Source of the DNA: Pempheris klunzingeri | Taxonomy: Eukaryota > Chordata > Actinopteri > Acropomatiformes > Pempheridae | Direction: 5' to 3' | Assembly (NCBI RefSeq): GCF_042242105.1 | Contig: NC_092029.1 | Span: forward strand, 4,447,885-4,511,884 | DNA: 64,000 bases | Translations under genes and position numbers: made by a program | In this document: positions 32,371 to 46,060 of the stretch, one piece after another | Numbering within the stretch: the first letter of the stretch is position 1 | How the letters are laid out: every line of letters starts with the position of its first letter | Notes under the pieces: generated by a model | The model's input: the letters and a program-made list of their open reading frames with translations, nothing else | Databases searched by the model: none | What the model was told of the DNA's origin: nothing

Positions 32371-34210
32371 TGTGTTAGGCAGTGAGCTGTAGACGTGCTG
32401 GTAGGCTTTACTTTTGTCTCACCTCATCTCCACTGGGTGTTTCTTTGCTAAACCCAAATCCAGGCTTCAAAACACCTGCTCAGAAACCCAAAAGGTCAGG
32501 TCACATCCACACTGTTCTTTAGTACTGTCAACAGTCTGCCCTCTGGTGGCTCATCTATAGCTCAAATAATCCTAAAAGACTTGCTTCACTCTGCACCCGC
32601 AGTAAAATGTTACGTTACAAGTGCACTGTTGTGTCCTGAGGCACAGAAGTGCAACGCACTGAGATGCAGAGCTGTAAAAGACTGTAGCTGCTGCGCTGAC
32701 CCTCCACGCTCTGACTGTAAGCACGTGCAGCTTTGACCCTGCAGTGTGTTCGCAACACAATGAAAAACAAGCTCAGCTGTGCCTTGAGATTTAACTGAAA
32801 TGCAGAAAAAGTCGATGGCAAACTGTGTGGTGTCATCACTGACAAACTACTTCGCGGCCTCTCCTTCACCTCTGCGCCCTCACCTGAAGCCGGTGTTATT
32901 CTTAACCGATTTTCTCCCACGAAAACAGAATCTGAACCGTGTGTTCAGACAAACATGGAGAGCTGCTGCCTGGAACACAGCAGCAGTCGAGCCCAACTCC
33001 TACCGAGCGAGGTGGTGACATGATGAATGGACTAAAACGATCTCGCTCCCATGGCTTAGAGTGGACTATAATCAAGACGAATGTTTGTTTCTGATTGCTT
33101 GTGACTGTCGAAAACTCTGAGACGTAGCTGAATTTTTGACAGCGGGGAAACTCCGGTAGACGCAGCGACATAGAGAAGGAGAGGGAGAATCAATAGATCA
33201 TCTATTATGTCCGGTGCTTAATGAAAAGGCTTAGCCGAACATGAGTTAAGTGCTGCCAAGAGGAAGTCTTCAGAGGCCGTCTCTGCCTTTAGCTTGATGT
33301 CATGATCAGTTTAAAACTCAGGCTGTTTGTCCTCCGCTATTGACCCAATGCTTAATGGCTTTTCTTACACAAGCATCATTCAAACCGCACTGTCTTACCT
33401 CTGTGCTCTTCGATTCTATCTTACACCACTTATCCATTACTGCTCTGTCCATCTGTCCATCTATCTATCTATCTATCTGGACAGTGGAAAGAGCTATTTA
33501 AACCCCTCTTTTGGTCTGGGGTAGTTCTCGGTGAGGCCCCTTCAAACCTGTCTCTTAAAAACAAGAATCAAATAGAACTGAATGGTTTTTATCTATGAAG
33601 AAACACAATGACTGTGTGGATTACTGGCACAGCAAAATAAAGAGGGGTAGTCTGAGTGGATGGTAGACGATTTTAAAACTGCTGTTATTTAAAGGACTTT
33701 AACTGACTATTTGTAGTGTCACATAACATCACATGCTTCCATGAGCCAATCAGGTTTAAGTAATATTTTGATTGAATATTTTAATATAGAGTATATTTAA
33801 TCTAATGCGTATTTGAGGACAGTTTTTTTTTTAATGTTCACTACCTTTTTAATCAAAACTGACAAACCACACCCATATAATCCTGGTGAAGCAAATTAGT
33901 TGAGTTTTTAAGAAAATACTTCTTTAAAAAAAACTTTAATTGTTGCTTATGTGGTCATGAATATGTAATTTTATTGAGAAATGTTTAAGTTTTGAAACTC
34001 AGAGGCTTTGAGTTAGCTTTTTTTTTTTTTTTTTTTTAACCTTTCTTATCTCTAAAAAGACATAACCAGAAACATGTTAATCACACTTTAGTCTTTAGTT
34101 GTGTGGATGTATATAAAACAAATGGAATTCATCTTCAGTGAACGTTTTCACAGAAAATATATATAAATGTAATTTTAAGGAAACAGGTCTGGTCGCAGTT
34201 TCAATCAAAG
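32371..34210. other. Non-coding region
   Basis: No supportable gene. A (CTAT)n tract lies at 33456-33478 and a poly-T run at about 34019-34038. Confidence 0.4.
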
Positions 34211-34216
34211 TATTAG

Positions 34217-34508
34217 TTATGCTACAGCATGCATCCAACTGTCTGGCAACAGTTTGGGGAAGGCCCTCTCCTGTTTTAACCTGATGATTCTGCCCTGCAT
34301 AAAGAAATTGTTTTCTGTGGAAGAACCTGACTTGCCTGCACAGAGTCCTAACCTCAACCTCCAACGCCTTTGGGATGAATTGCAGCATCGTCTGCCAGCC
34401 AGGCCCTGCTGCCCAGCACTGGAGCCTGACCTCATTAATGCTAAATCCCTGCAGCATGGATCCAAAATCTTGTTGACCGCCATCTCAGAGCAGCGGAGGC
34501 TGTTATAA
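34217..34508 (+). pseudogene. Tc1-type transposase C-terminal relic
   Basis: The frame reads NSLGKALSCFN, then VEEPDLPAQSPNLNLQRLWD and ELQHRLPARP, to a stop at 34506. This is the region of Tc1/mariner transposases around the second catalytic aspartate and the conserved LPAQSPDLNPIE.LWDEL block. Here it has substitutions (for example PNLNLQR) and an internal deletion, and no inverted terminal repeats are visible nearby. It is an inactive fragment. Confidence 0.75.
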
Positions 34509-34982
34509 GAGGATATTCTGTAAATACCCATGGTGTTTATGGGATATTCAACAATCACATATAGGTGTAATGTTGAGATGGCACATACTTTTAACCACAT
34601 AAATCCACAGTATCTATCTTGTACTCTCTTAAATCATATTTATAAGTTGATGCTGTACGGTACAGATACATATGTCTGTTACCTGCAGCATAAGCCCATA
34701 AATCATGTATCTAGATGTTGTCTCTGTGGGACAGCAGAGTGAGGAGATGCTGCGTTGTGTCCTTGTTAAAGTGCTCTCGGCGGTTTATGTGTCCGCTGGC
34801 ACTGTGAACCATGGCCCTGGGATTTATAACACCTCATTACCAAGCCATCATAAAACCCTCATGTTTATGAATGTTAATGCTCCTGATTTATATTTAAATG
34901 CCATCTATATGTTGCCAAATGAAAGGTGCGTTAATGAGGGGAGGACGGCTAAGATTGAGGGTGTGGAACTGACTGACGGATG

Positions 34983-35021
<39 letters not shown>

Positions 35022-36185
35022 GTAGATGTCAGATGGGAGGGATGCAGTGAGGGAATGAAAAATGAATTTCCCGTGAAGACTTTTACTCCTCCATCGTTTT
35101 CCTCCTCACTTTTTGCTTGTCAATTTGTCATGAAAGCTGAATGTCCCATGTGGCATATCTGCAATCAATTAATTATGGATATCTCTGTTTTAGCCACTTT
35201 CTTTTGTGCCAGTTTCTGGGTGCTGATGATGATGATCCTTTGTTATGGTGATTACTAATTTGATGTACAGAACAGTGCATGGGTGTATGTGTGTGTGTTT
35301 CCCTCTTCAAACAGCATCTCACACATACGCAGATAATATCTGTCTATGGAGGAGATAAAAAAAAAACCAAAGGAGAGGGAGAGTCCCTCCCTCTGCTCCT
35401 CTCCTCAGGAGGTGACACACTTCCACATCAAAGCTGAATTGTAGCTTATTAGTGTGGCAGAGTGAGACCGGAGGTACGGTTCAAACGCTCGTGCTCACTT
35501 TCAATTACACTTTTGGAGACAGATTCATATTTATATCTGGGGAAAATGTGATCATCAAAGCAAACAAAGCACCGCACACTCACCCTCCTCTCCAGAGTTA
35601 GAACTCAAGGATTTGAGCAAAAACGATTGAATTTCATCACTGCACATATAAGTGCAATTTTTATCCACTTAGCCTGCATAAATCTGATATTTTTGCATCA
35701 CTCCACACTAACAAGGACCTGTTTTTAATGATGAGGTCTTTGATAGCTCCTATTACAAACTGAAGTTTGGATCAGATGGACCTGATAGGAAACACAGTGG
35801 AAACCTTGGCTGGAAACAAGCTGCTTCCCTGAAGCAAAATGGATAAGATGTTCCAGTTCTCTGGTAATAGATGTCATTTCAACAGTTTCAACAAAGATAT
35901 GACCCTGTGGGTTGCCTGCTTTTAACTTCCTCCAAACCTGGCCTGACCGACAAGAAATGCGTTTCCGATTATGGCTTTGAATCACAGCTCTGATTGATCT
36001 CCATCGTTCCCCCCTCCGCCACATCTTGCTGTTTCTATCACCCATCCAAAATTCAAATTTGGGCAACAGAGCAGAGGCTGGGTTGAGATGAGGCGAGATG
36101 AGCAAACAGCAGAGGCGCCCGTCAGTTGGAGCAAACACAGCCCAAAATATTCCTCTCTTTTAAGTCGCACTAATCAATGCTTTTA
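34509..36185. other. Non-coding region, TAAT-rich
   Basis: No coding exon was found. The segment 34.80-34.95 kb has many TAAT/ATTA motifs in otherwise unique-looking sequence. A (GACA)n tract lies at 34984-35022. Confidence 0.4.
34984..35022 (+). repeat. (GACA)n microsatellite
   Basis: About nine to ten tandem GACA units. Confidence 0.95.
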
Positions 36186-36189
36186 TATT

Positions 36190-36760
36190 GACAGTGGATC
36201 AACTTTCTGTGTGTGGTGGGAAAGTGATCGAGTATAGTTACACTCTGCTCTCAGCTCTGTGGAGCGTTTTACCGTCTTTCAGCTCATTTTTTTGTCTTAT
36301 CAAGCCACTTTGTTTTCTGCAGTGAAGCTCTTCTACACTACATGCTCAGCACCAAACTGGGAAGTACAGTTTTAAGCTTGTGGACAGAGGGGCTCCACTT
36401 AAAAGACTGACATGTTTTCACCTTATAAAGTTTTATTGAATGCGTCAGCACAGGAATCTCTATCCAGTCCAACATTCCCTCTTCTTTTAGCTCTGTTTTA
36501 AATATCTGGCTCTTAAATGCTTTGCTATGTTCACCAGCTAGTTTTCTAACTTCTAATGTCTGTCTGCTGGCATGTAGCGTACGGTTGGTTTATCAGAACT
36601 TACTGAAAACATCTGCTTGCTACCACTGAGAGCAGAGTTTGTGGGTCTGAAGACCAAAACAAGAAGTTAAAAAAAGCGAGAAAGATCAGTAGAAGTGAGG
36701 AAAAACTGCATGGTGAGATTTCTCTGTGGACCTTGTCACTATAACTGGCACATTTTAAAG
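36190..36760. repeat. Dispersed repeat, window family 1, copy 2 (partly inverted)
   Basis: CTCAGCTCTGTGGAGCGTTT with TTTCAGCTCATTTTTTTGTC matches 25.57 kb in direct orientation. GCTATGTTCACCAGCTAGTT and TTCTAACTTC nearby match 25.75 kb in reverse orientation. The copy is therefore a foldback or two opposed fragments. Confidence 0.55.
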
Positions 36761-39700
36761 TCATTTGATCGGTTGTTAATAGAAAAAAAATTGATCAGCG
36801 TAGTTTTAAGTTGCTTTCACATTTGGCTTCAGCACTGAGCTGTGGTGGTTGCCACTTGGATGAACTTACCCATTCTTTCACTCAAAGTTATTTCAGAGCA
36901 GCTTTCTCCTCTCAGTCTGGTACTGAGATCCAAAAATCTCCCACAGTGACTCCAGCCCACAAACACATTCTTATACAGTCTGAACTTTCCAGCAGCTTAT
37001 CAAGTTTAGAGGGAGATGAGACAGTAACACCAAGAGTTTCACCTCTTACCTCTGGAATACTCCCAAAACATGACTAGTAATCACCAAAGCCTGTCAGACG
37101 AGATGTTTTTTCAAGTGCTGTGTGTGACAAAAGTGGAAAATTCCTTTAACCATCTTGCGTTCACACATTGTTTTCCTCTGATTTTTATTAAGACGGCCCA
37201 GGCAATGTTTATTTTCTGAAACAGTCAAATCCAGATGGACCCCAGTGATGAGCTGACTGCGTTCGGTAGTGAGAGTACAGTGTGTTTGCCAGTGACTACG
37301 GTCTGTGTTTGACGCTGTATGTTGAACCTCAGCAGCGTGTTTTTGTTTATCCCCCAGACGAAGAGGCTCTGCGTGTAGCTGTTGTTTAGGTCCTGTGAGG
37401 CATCTGTGTTGGCGTTTTAGTGCAAAGTGGCCCTGCCTTGTGGACCTGTTGTGTAACGCTGGTCGGCTTGTGATGTCCTCGTGTCAGCTGAGACAACCAC
37501 CTGCATTCTCCAGAGGGGCTATTGTGTGGTGGCCACCAGTGGTATTGTGCTCCCTTTAGTGCAAAAACCATTGTCACCTGGCAGCAGTTCGCTACTTTGT
37601 TCTGTTTTTTTTTTTTTTTTTTTTTTGAGGGAATATCTTGATTCAAACAGGGAAGCAGGTTTAGTTGGAACAGACATGGACGGCTTTTGTAGAACTGGAT
37701 TATTTTGGAAAAGCTGATTTTTGTGTGAAGTGGTAAATCATGAATTAAAGATGAGGCTGGAGTTTTGCTATCGCTGTGTGGTGCTGGCGCTGAATAACAA
37801 AAAGATGGATCACTTCAAATTTCTACAGATGCCATTCACATCACATCCCACTGCATTTAACAAAAGCACAACTTATTTTGGGCCTGCTTTTATATTGTTG
37901 AGTGCCCAAAACTCAGTATAAATAGGACAATGGGGCCCAATCTATACCATGAAAAGCAAACTTCCCACCAGTTGATGCTGTCCCTGCTGTTGTCACGGCA
38001 ACCGTGACCAATCTGCTCCGGAGAAGGAGACGGAAACAGATTTGCAACAGCCAACAAACATTTCACCATCAGCTGGCTAATTAAAGACAAAAACAACAAA
38101 CAAGGCTTCACATACAGTTTTTCCGGTGTCTCCATCTCCACGTCCCCTGATCGTCATGCGCAACTGAAAAGCACAACCAGAGAGTCATTCTCAACACAAT
38201 GTGTCATCAGAGGACGCGTGTGGGAGAATATTTCATGGATAATTGAGCCGGTGTGATGCTGGGCAGTGTCATCATCGGGGGAGAGCTGGGTGAAGGGCTC
38301 CCGAGGAGAACAATCAGAGAGGCTTAACAAGCTCTCAGTGGCTTCTCACATCAGTGTAATTAAACCAAGTTGGCGGAACAGGCGGCCCTTCCGAACCGTT
38401 CAGGAAAAGACAAGAGCAGTGCAGTTTCACGTGGCTGCACTTTTGAATTTGATTTCTAAATACTGGGGCACGCTCTTTTTGTACTTCAATAAGATTTATC
38501 AGTGTGGTATGAGGCTCAGGCAGCAATATGAAGATTGAATGTCACGTTCAAGATGCTGTTGTCTCGTGTAGTGCCGCCATCCAGAATCCGCTCCTCTTTT
38601 TTTTAGACCTGCTCAAACATACAAACACACCTCATGACTGTAATCTGGCTGATAAGTGCGGACACACCAGATATTGGAGGAGTAGAAATTCATCCATCCA
38701 TCTTCATGAAATATGTGTATTCTCTGTGATTCTGACTCACATCCATTTCTCGTTTGTAGAGCAGCTAATACTCTGACAGGGGAGTTTAAATAGGATAAAA
38801 TGTAAAATATGTAATATTATTCTCCGGCTCCTTAAAGGTCAGACTGTCATGACCGTTTGTTATTGGTCACAATCTGAGTGTAGGAGTTCAGATTAGCACA
38901 GGTTTACTTCAGCCCTCTGAATGCAGCCATTCTACTGATTGAGGAATTGACATTTTGCCCTTTTAATTGCTGGTGTGAACAGGCTGTAATTGTGAGCACC
39001 CAAGAGACGTGATGCTGCGAGGTGACTGAATGACACTGTCCATCGAAGATAATTAGATGATTGGACACGGCATCAAAGCTAAGAGTCAAAGCCTTTTCAC
39101 TAAACCTGAGTCCACTGCTATGCTGCATTTAGCTTTCTTGGTATTGTCCAACTCTCCCCTTACTTTTATAACAATCATAGACGTTAAAGAAACTAAAGAG
39201 GTTTGTGTAGATGCTGCTAAAGTATCAGTTATTTATGAGCTGGAGAATATTTCTTCATTATAAGAGGAGCAAATAACATCGTTTAAGGATTTGTTGATGG
39301 AAAAGGTATTTTCACTCTTCAAGGTTTAACTACTTTATGTGGTTTGTTGCTCTAACTGGCTGAAGTTGGCCTGTGTTCGATGGTGATAGACAGAAGCTTC
39401 ATCCAATCACCTGCCAAGTATTGTTTGAACAAACAGTTCCTATGGAAAACTTCCCAGATGGTTCTATGTAACAAACCATCTGGTGCATCCGGTTCGTTTG
39501 ATTTGTTTTGACTAATAAACTGATCAGTATATTGTGCAGTTTGTAGACTTTATATGTAGACTTATATGTTTCCAACACCCGTCTGGATATCTGGTGTCTG
39601 TGATCTGGCTTTACACTGTTTTGACTGAAAATGATCACTGTAAATGCATTTAGTGTGCGACACAAAGTGAACAACTACAAACAACACACTATCGTCGGCC

Positions 39701-40955
39701 ATTAAAATGAAGGACGGATGAATGACAGTAGATTATAATGTAAACAATAAACTAAGTAGGAGTGATGACAACACAAGCCAGTGGACAAAGCCAATAATAC
39801 ATGAGACAATAATAACGAAACATGAAGTATGATAAACAATGATATATATGTACGTATATAATGAAAAACAAAGTTATATGATATGATTTGATTTATGATA
39901 TGACATTATATTATATTATATATTTACTTCATCTCCTCCTCTGACGGGAAAGACGGGAGCTTATTTAGTGAAATCAGAAGCTTGTTGAAAGCGGCATGGA
40001 TGCTACATTTTTCTAAACTTTCTTCATAATGTGTTTAATGTCTGATCTCCATCGTCAACAGTAACTGTAGACACCCTCACAAGGCTCTGCATAAGGAACA
40101 CATCTAATTCTGCATAGCCGCAGCGTGTGAGGCCAGAGGAGAGTGAGAGAGGAGAGTCCAGCAAGGAGGCTGTCAGTGGAATCAGGGTCAACGCGATGAG
40201 TGAGAAGAAGAGAAACGCTGATGTTTTTAAGCACGGATAATATCTCTGAGCTTTGGGAGGGAATCAATGCCAATCCCCTGATTTGCTTACAAGGATTTGT
40301 TTCCACTGGATGCCTCACACACTTATATGCCTTGGGATGTGATTTTAAAAGGGGATCCTTGACATTTTGATTTTTCAGTTGGCTACAGGCTGCAGACTTT
40401 CCCAATTGTGAGAAAGCATTTGTTGGCCCTTCATTTTCTTTATAATGTCTTTTTGGACAAGATTATTTCTTTCCTACAGCCTGTGTGTCTGCTGAGAATT
40501 GGCTAATATGTGACCGGTCAGAAAGCTGAGAAAAAGTTGGCCATGGCAGAAATTTTCATGCTCTTCGTCTATCAACAGTCAGTTAAATTTCTGTGCTTTG
40601 CATGCGCCCCTCGAGATATGATGATTTTCATGGACAATATTTTTGCCTGGCGGGTACAAAATAAATGACAGGTTGATTACATGTCATTAAAAGCGCCTGA
40701 GTTTTCTGCAGATCTTAATGAAAGACTGCAAAGTGTAACCTCTAACAATGAAAAATAATAGGCATGAGCTGCATTCATTACTGGGGTCAACGGTGAGCTG
40801 TGCTGCAAATTTCAGGTGTTTCCGCTCCTTTTCAATACGTGCTATCAAGGTCAAAACCAAAATCTCAGGAAAGCATCTGAAAACCCAGTGCATCAACAGT
40901 GCTAAAGAAGAAAATTTAAAGTAATAGTTAGAACTTTTGGGAAATATGCACATAC
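36761..40955. other. Non-coding region
   Basis: No coding exon, RNA gene or clear mobile element was recognised. A poly-T run occurs near 37606-37626. Open frames here are short, lack family resemblance and are not supported as genes. Confidence 0.4.
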
Positions 40956-40959
40956 ACTT

Positions 40960-41490
40960 TCTTGCCAAGAGTTAGATGGCAAGATCGATACCACGCTCAT
41001 GTCGTTAGAAGTTAGCTTAGCTTAGCATAAAAACTGAATTCTGATCAAATGTAAAAAAAAAAAAAATCCAGTTACCTGCACATCTGAGGGTTGCTCACTA
41101 TTTGACACGTTCTACCGTGTTTGTAAAAATGGGGACACGAGAAAGTGAACAAGTCTTAGTTCTCTCAGACTGATGGAAAAGGGGGAGAAACTGGTGGAGT
41201 TACGGGTGACAAATAGTGCCTCTCTGACGTGAACTCCTATTTGTACTATGATGGAGAAAAAGTGGACAGAGTTGCTGCAGCCCTCGAAATCCCCAGTGAG
41301 TATGAAACCCCCAGGAAGTGCGCCGGGCTTTGAAGCCAGTTTTACTGTGCAATTACAACAGTGGCGTCCGTCAGGCGATACCATTGGGCCCAGAAAGACC
41401 TTTTTCCATTGCGGAAGAGACGCCTGTAAATCAGCGGATATATTTCAAAACCTGTTTTTCCATCAGAATTTCAACCATTTGGTCTGAAAA
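40960..41490. repeat. Dispersed fish repeat
   Basis: GGCAAGATCGATACCACGCT with GTTAGCTTAGCTTAGCATAA, and further on AGTGCGCCGGGCTTTGAAGC and TTGCGGAAGAGACGCCTGTA, are sequences I recognise as recurrent in teleost genomes. No confident family name. Confidence 0.45.
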
Positions 41491-41619
41491 TGTTTGGGAA
41501 GTCTAGAAGAGCTGCACGATTAGATCATTTTATTCATTACAAAATCAGTCACAGAAAGGAAATCACAAAAGAAGCATTTCTTTTAAATAGTGACCACGTA
41601 AGATCCCCCCACATTTACT

Positions 41620-41800
41620 AAATCAATCAATCAATCAATCAATCAAAGTTTATTTATATAGCCCTTTCCAACAGCCCAAAAGGGTGACCAAAGTGCTTCA
41701 CAGATAAAAAACTAAAGGAAATGATTTTAAAAACAGAAACATGACTTAAAATAGCAGTAAAATAGACAATATTAAAAAAGTGAACACATAATTCACCTAA
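41620..41800 (-). mobile_element. Fish retroposon tail (reverse orientation)
   Basis: (AATC)n followed by AAAGTTTATTTATATAGCCC and CCAAAGTGCTTCACAGATAA is the reversed 3' end of a common teleost retroposon with a GCTATATAAATAAA-type tail. Confidence 0.6.
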
Positions 41801-42830
41801 CTAAAATAAAAGATAGGATAAGATGAAATAAAATGTCACATGCAACTAGATATTAAAAGCCTTTCTGAAAATCTAAATCTTCTCCTGTGACTAAAATCTG
41901 CGGCGCATCGTCTTCAGATGTGAGATGGTGTCAGACTTTAGTCTTTTAAAAGTCTTTCAAAAGTCCTTTCTAAAAGTCTTCTATCTATCTATGGAAGGCA
42001 TTAGACGTGCAAGATAGGCAAGAGGAGCAGAAATAGACTAAAATGGTGTTTCATGAACCTAAAGCAACACAGGCCTGCAATTGATCTGCGCTGCAGGAAA
42101 TCCTCCAGAATAGCTGAGGGAACCTTCAGTGTGAAAGCTGCTGTCTTTTTTTTGTCAGCCAGTGAATGATAAGGCGCTGGATCGAGGCAGGGACCGGAAG
42201 GGTGACTTTCTCCTTTCCAGATTTCAAAAGGAAAGGTCTTGGACCCTCACTACCTGAGAAGCTCCCCTTCAAAGAAACTCAATTTTCACTTTACAAGGCA
42301 CACTGATCTGCCACGCTCGCATCGCCCTTCTCTCTCGTTCCTTTTCTCCTCTGCTCTCCTCCTGTGTCCACCGAGTTGTTCTCCCAGCCTGGACGAAGGA
42401 CGATTACACAAATCTGTCACCCAGGAAATCCCGACACTTTATTTCCTCTCAGACAAAGAGCCAGTGATGGGTGATGAGTTTCTAGCTGCTGGGGGATTTG
42501 ACAGACTCTGGGGGAATAATAAAGCAATTTCAGCCTGCCAGGAAAGTCGGAGGAAGGAGAGGGAAAAACACACACGAGGAAGATATAAATCATTTGTGTG
42601 ATAGCTGCAGTTTTTTTGCTGGAGAAATGAGACAGTTAAATTGTACAGAGAGATGAGTTGCTTGACCAGAAGGAAGCTGTGGTGTAGAAATTACACAGTG
42701 ACCAAATAAAGATGTATTATAAAGGGGGAACACTCACAAACACAGGTATTATGTGATTGGTGGGATAGGAGGGCTTTAACAACCTGTACTGGTATTATTC
42801 TTATGTCCACCTACTGACACATTAATAAAT

Positions 42831-42861
<31 letters not shown>

Positions 42862-45180
42862 CATAAAAACTAATAGAATATATAAAGATATCATCTATCA
42901 TTTATACAATTCACAATATATTTTTATATGCAAGTTGTAAGTTTAAATACATATATTGTGTACCATATGAGTAAAAATGATTTCTATATATAATAAATAT
43001 AAATAATATATGTGAAATAAAATATATTTTATATTTTAAATTTTGAATTAAATTAAATTAAATTATTGTTAGTATTTTAGAGCATCTTATGGTTAATTAT
43101 ATATGTTTAATATAGAAAAAAACATTGAAATAATAATGTTTCAATAATTAAATATATATATATAAATAATCCTCATTGCTTGAATTAAAGTCTCATCAAA
43201 TTGGCTTTGAATTGAAATATGAAATCAGCTTCGGGAAAGCTAACTGGTGTAGTGGAGTGAACTGAGCTACCCGATCAACATCACAGAAATAGTTCATCAA
43301 AAATATCTTTTTATTTGTTTTTCTTTATATTGACCAAATTGCACTCCATTCTGCTCATATCAACACAGTTAAACAGTTTATACTCAGAGAATAGTATATC
43401 ATCGTTATAGTTATGAGTATTGGTCTCTTGATTTTGTTTTTTGAGTTTAGTTATTTCATATAATTCAGCTTTTAACTATGTTGCTTTCACGTTACTCATT
43501 GATTGTGTATTGGCTGCTGTATTAGTAGCTTGTGTATATCTACATACAACTCAAACCCTCTGCTGGTTAATGTTAAAAACGACAAATGTAATATCTCAAT
43601 GTAATTAAACTTTTCCACCTCTCTTTCCTCCTATATGTCGTGTAGGTCTCATCATACATCCATGACACATACATGTCACTTACCTGCACCTTAGCTTCAG
43701 AAATGTTTGGGAATATGTAGCTTGTGTGGATGCTACTGAACTAGAAAGCTGCTACCAAGCTACAAATGAAAAGCTATTTGATTCAGTAAATATACACCAC
43801 CATGCTACTGAGAAATGAGTTAAACTAGTAAAGCTGCTGAAGGAGGAGCTGCTGTCTAATATACAAAAAATGTTGCACATATTTAAAAGTTTGATCAATT
43901 TGGCTAAATATATATTTCATGCAAAACATCAAATTGTACAATATTTATATGTGAGAATATAAACAATATGTGAGTATCCACATTTTTCGGAGGTGTAAAT
44001 AATAACATTTTAATGGAAAAATATGAGCTGCTGTATTTTCTTAAGCTATTGCTCACTCTGGAGCTGCCTCTTGGTGTATGCTTTGTACGCTGAAGGCAGC
44101 AGATGCTGTGAATTGCTCAGTTGAATAAAACAAGTGAATCATTATGTTTTTTTTGCAGTTGGGACAGTGAAAGAAAATATTACGGAAATAACATTTCTGA
44201 CTCTACATAACAAAACATGGGGTGATTATCATACATCACTGTAGACAAAACAAAACAACATATCTCATTACAGTGCAGCTCCCACCACAGTCAGGCTCCC
44301 TGCTGCAGGGAGCATACAGGAAATGTAAATTGCTTCAGTCAGAGAAGACACCCGACAACTTTCTCACTTCTTATTGTAAATCCACACATACAGAGGTTTT
44401 TGGAGATTCACAGTCTCACAGCGATATTTCACCATGACAGCAACAACTACTATCAACCGCCCCTAAGCTTTTCGCGTCGCTTTCCCCTGACATCCTCATC
44501 CATCATTAACTGTCACGTTCTGAAGTTCCAGCAGGAAAAAAAAGAAGGTGTTGTTCTCTCCCGCTCATCAATCGACATTACGGATTTTTCAAGTTCAGCT
44601 TCAAATTCACAAATTACCTGCTGCGTCGTATGTAAGACAATGTGGCGTGAGAAGGCTTGTTTGATTACTGACATGGAATGCTCTTTACTATGGTAATGGC
44701 CACCTTTGAAAAACAGCACCTTGTAACCTTTGCACTCCAAGTGCATTAAATTCTTTCGAGATGCTGCACTAATGGCACAGCAGACTACATAATCAACCGC
44801 AGGGTGACATTTAAAACATCAAAATTGCAAATTTCAGTGCTGTGTGTGTCCACTGGGTTAACGTGGGGTTTGGTGGCGGCTCATGGGACCACCGTCTGCT
44901 GAGAAATGATCTTTAGCTGCAACCTAGAGGAAAGTGGATGTACCCTTTGTTAGACGGGGGCACTTTGGCTGTATTTGACAGTTTTGACAGAGAAAACGGG
45001 CAGAAAATGGAGAGAGAACAGAGAGAGTGAGCTCAACCTCCTCTCATGCTGATATAAAGTGATGCAGCTTCATGGATTAAGAGCAGACTGTGTCCTGATT
45101 TCTATGCAATGCAGGTTTGTGTTTACAAATTGAAGGATGCAAAGGGGATAGAGCAGGTTTGATTAAGAGTGGTACAGTGA
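41801..45180. other. Non-coding region, very AT-rich in part
   Basis: No supported gene. 42.85-43.20 kb is extremely AT-rich. A (CA)n tract lies at 42831-42859. Open frames such as 42239-42601 show no recognisable domain. Confidence 0.4.
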
Positions 45181-45185
45181 TAAAT

Positions 45186-45186
<1 letters not shown>

Positions 45187-45234
<48 letters not shown>
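45187..45234 (+). repeat. (CA)n microsatellite
   Basis: About 24 CA dinucleotides followed by two shorter CA runs separated by AAACAAACTG. Confidence 0.95.
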
Positions 45235-45238
<4 letters not shown>

Positions 45239-45829
45239 AACTGCAATCACACACACAAACAAACTGCAAACACACACACACACAAGTCTGACGATTCCAC
45301 TCTGCTGCGCCTCACCACACAGTGCAGCGCTCTGGTTCAACAACTCCCTCTGTGGGGAGCAAGGGAGGCTGCTTCAGCCCAGCCAACCATTGGAAACTCA
45401 TTATTACAGTACTAAGTGATGGATCATTTCCAAATGATCTCCACGTACACCTCAACAATTAAGCCACCAGCAAGGCAATTACAGATCGGCAATATAGCAG
45501 TGGGACACTGATATATTGCCAGGCTTTAACCTTTTGGCTAGCAGACAGATTACACTTATTAAGCCACAGTGTTATTGGACCAATAAAAATCGTTGTGCGG
45601 CCATACCAGCCCACATAACTGCAGAGTGGACATTTCTTCTTGCTGGAGGACTGTGCAGGAAGAGGCGCTGATGAGAGAGGTGTTTGAGAGGAGAGCAGAG
45701 GAGAGGTCAGGCAAATCTCTGCACACTGATGACACTGAATTCATCCCCTGGCTTCTGGCTTACATAGCGTACATTCTGTGTTCTGACCCCAGACACATAA
45801 ACTGACTGTATTTTTATTGGCCCACCGCT

Positions 45830-46060
45830 TTGGTCCAGAGTGAAACATCTCAACAACTGTTTGAAGGAAATTTGGTACGGATGTGCGTGCCCCTCCCCAG
45901 GATGAATTTGTAACAACTCTGGTGATTAAACTGACTCAAAATCTGAATTTGTTAAATACTTCCATATGATCAAATACCTGCAAAACACACATATTCCCAG
46001 CAGCTGCAGCTATATTCTGCTTACTATAACACGTTAGCATGATAACACCCTGGCCAAAGA
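45830..46060. repeat. Dispersed fish repeat (internally repetitive type), second copy
   Basis: GAAACATCTCAACAACTGTT, then GAAATTTGGTACGGATGTGC and CAGGATGAATTTGTAACAAC, belong by pattern to the element also present at 24290-24600. Confidence 0.5.

Noticed and set aside
34095..34600. Minus-strand open frames at 34095-34457 and 34217-34600
   Set aside because: They are antisense to the Tc1 transposase relic and show no family similarity.
42239..42601. 120-codon open frame
   Set aside because: It is Ser/Pro-rich low-complexity sequence with no domain and no supporting signals.
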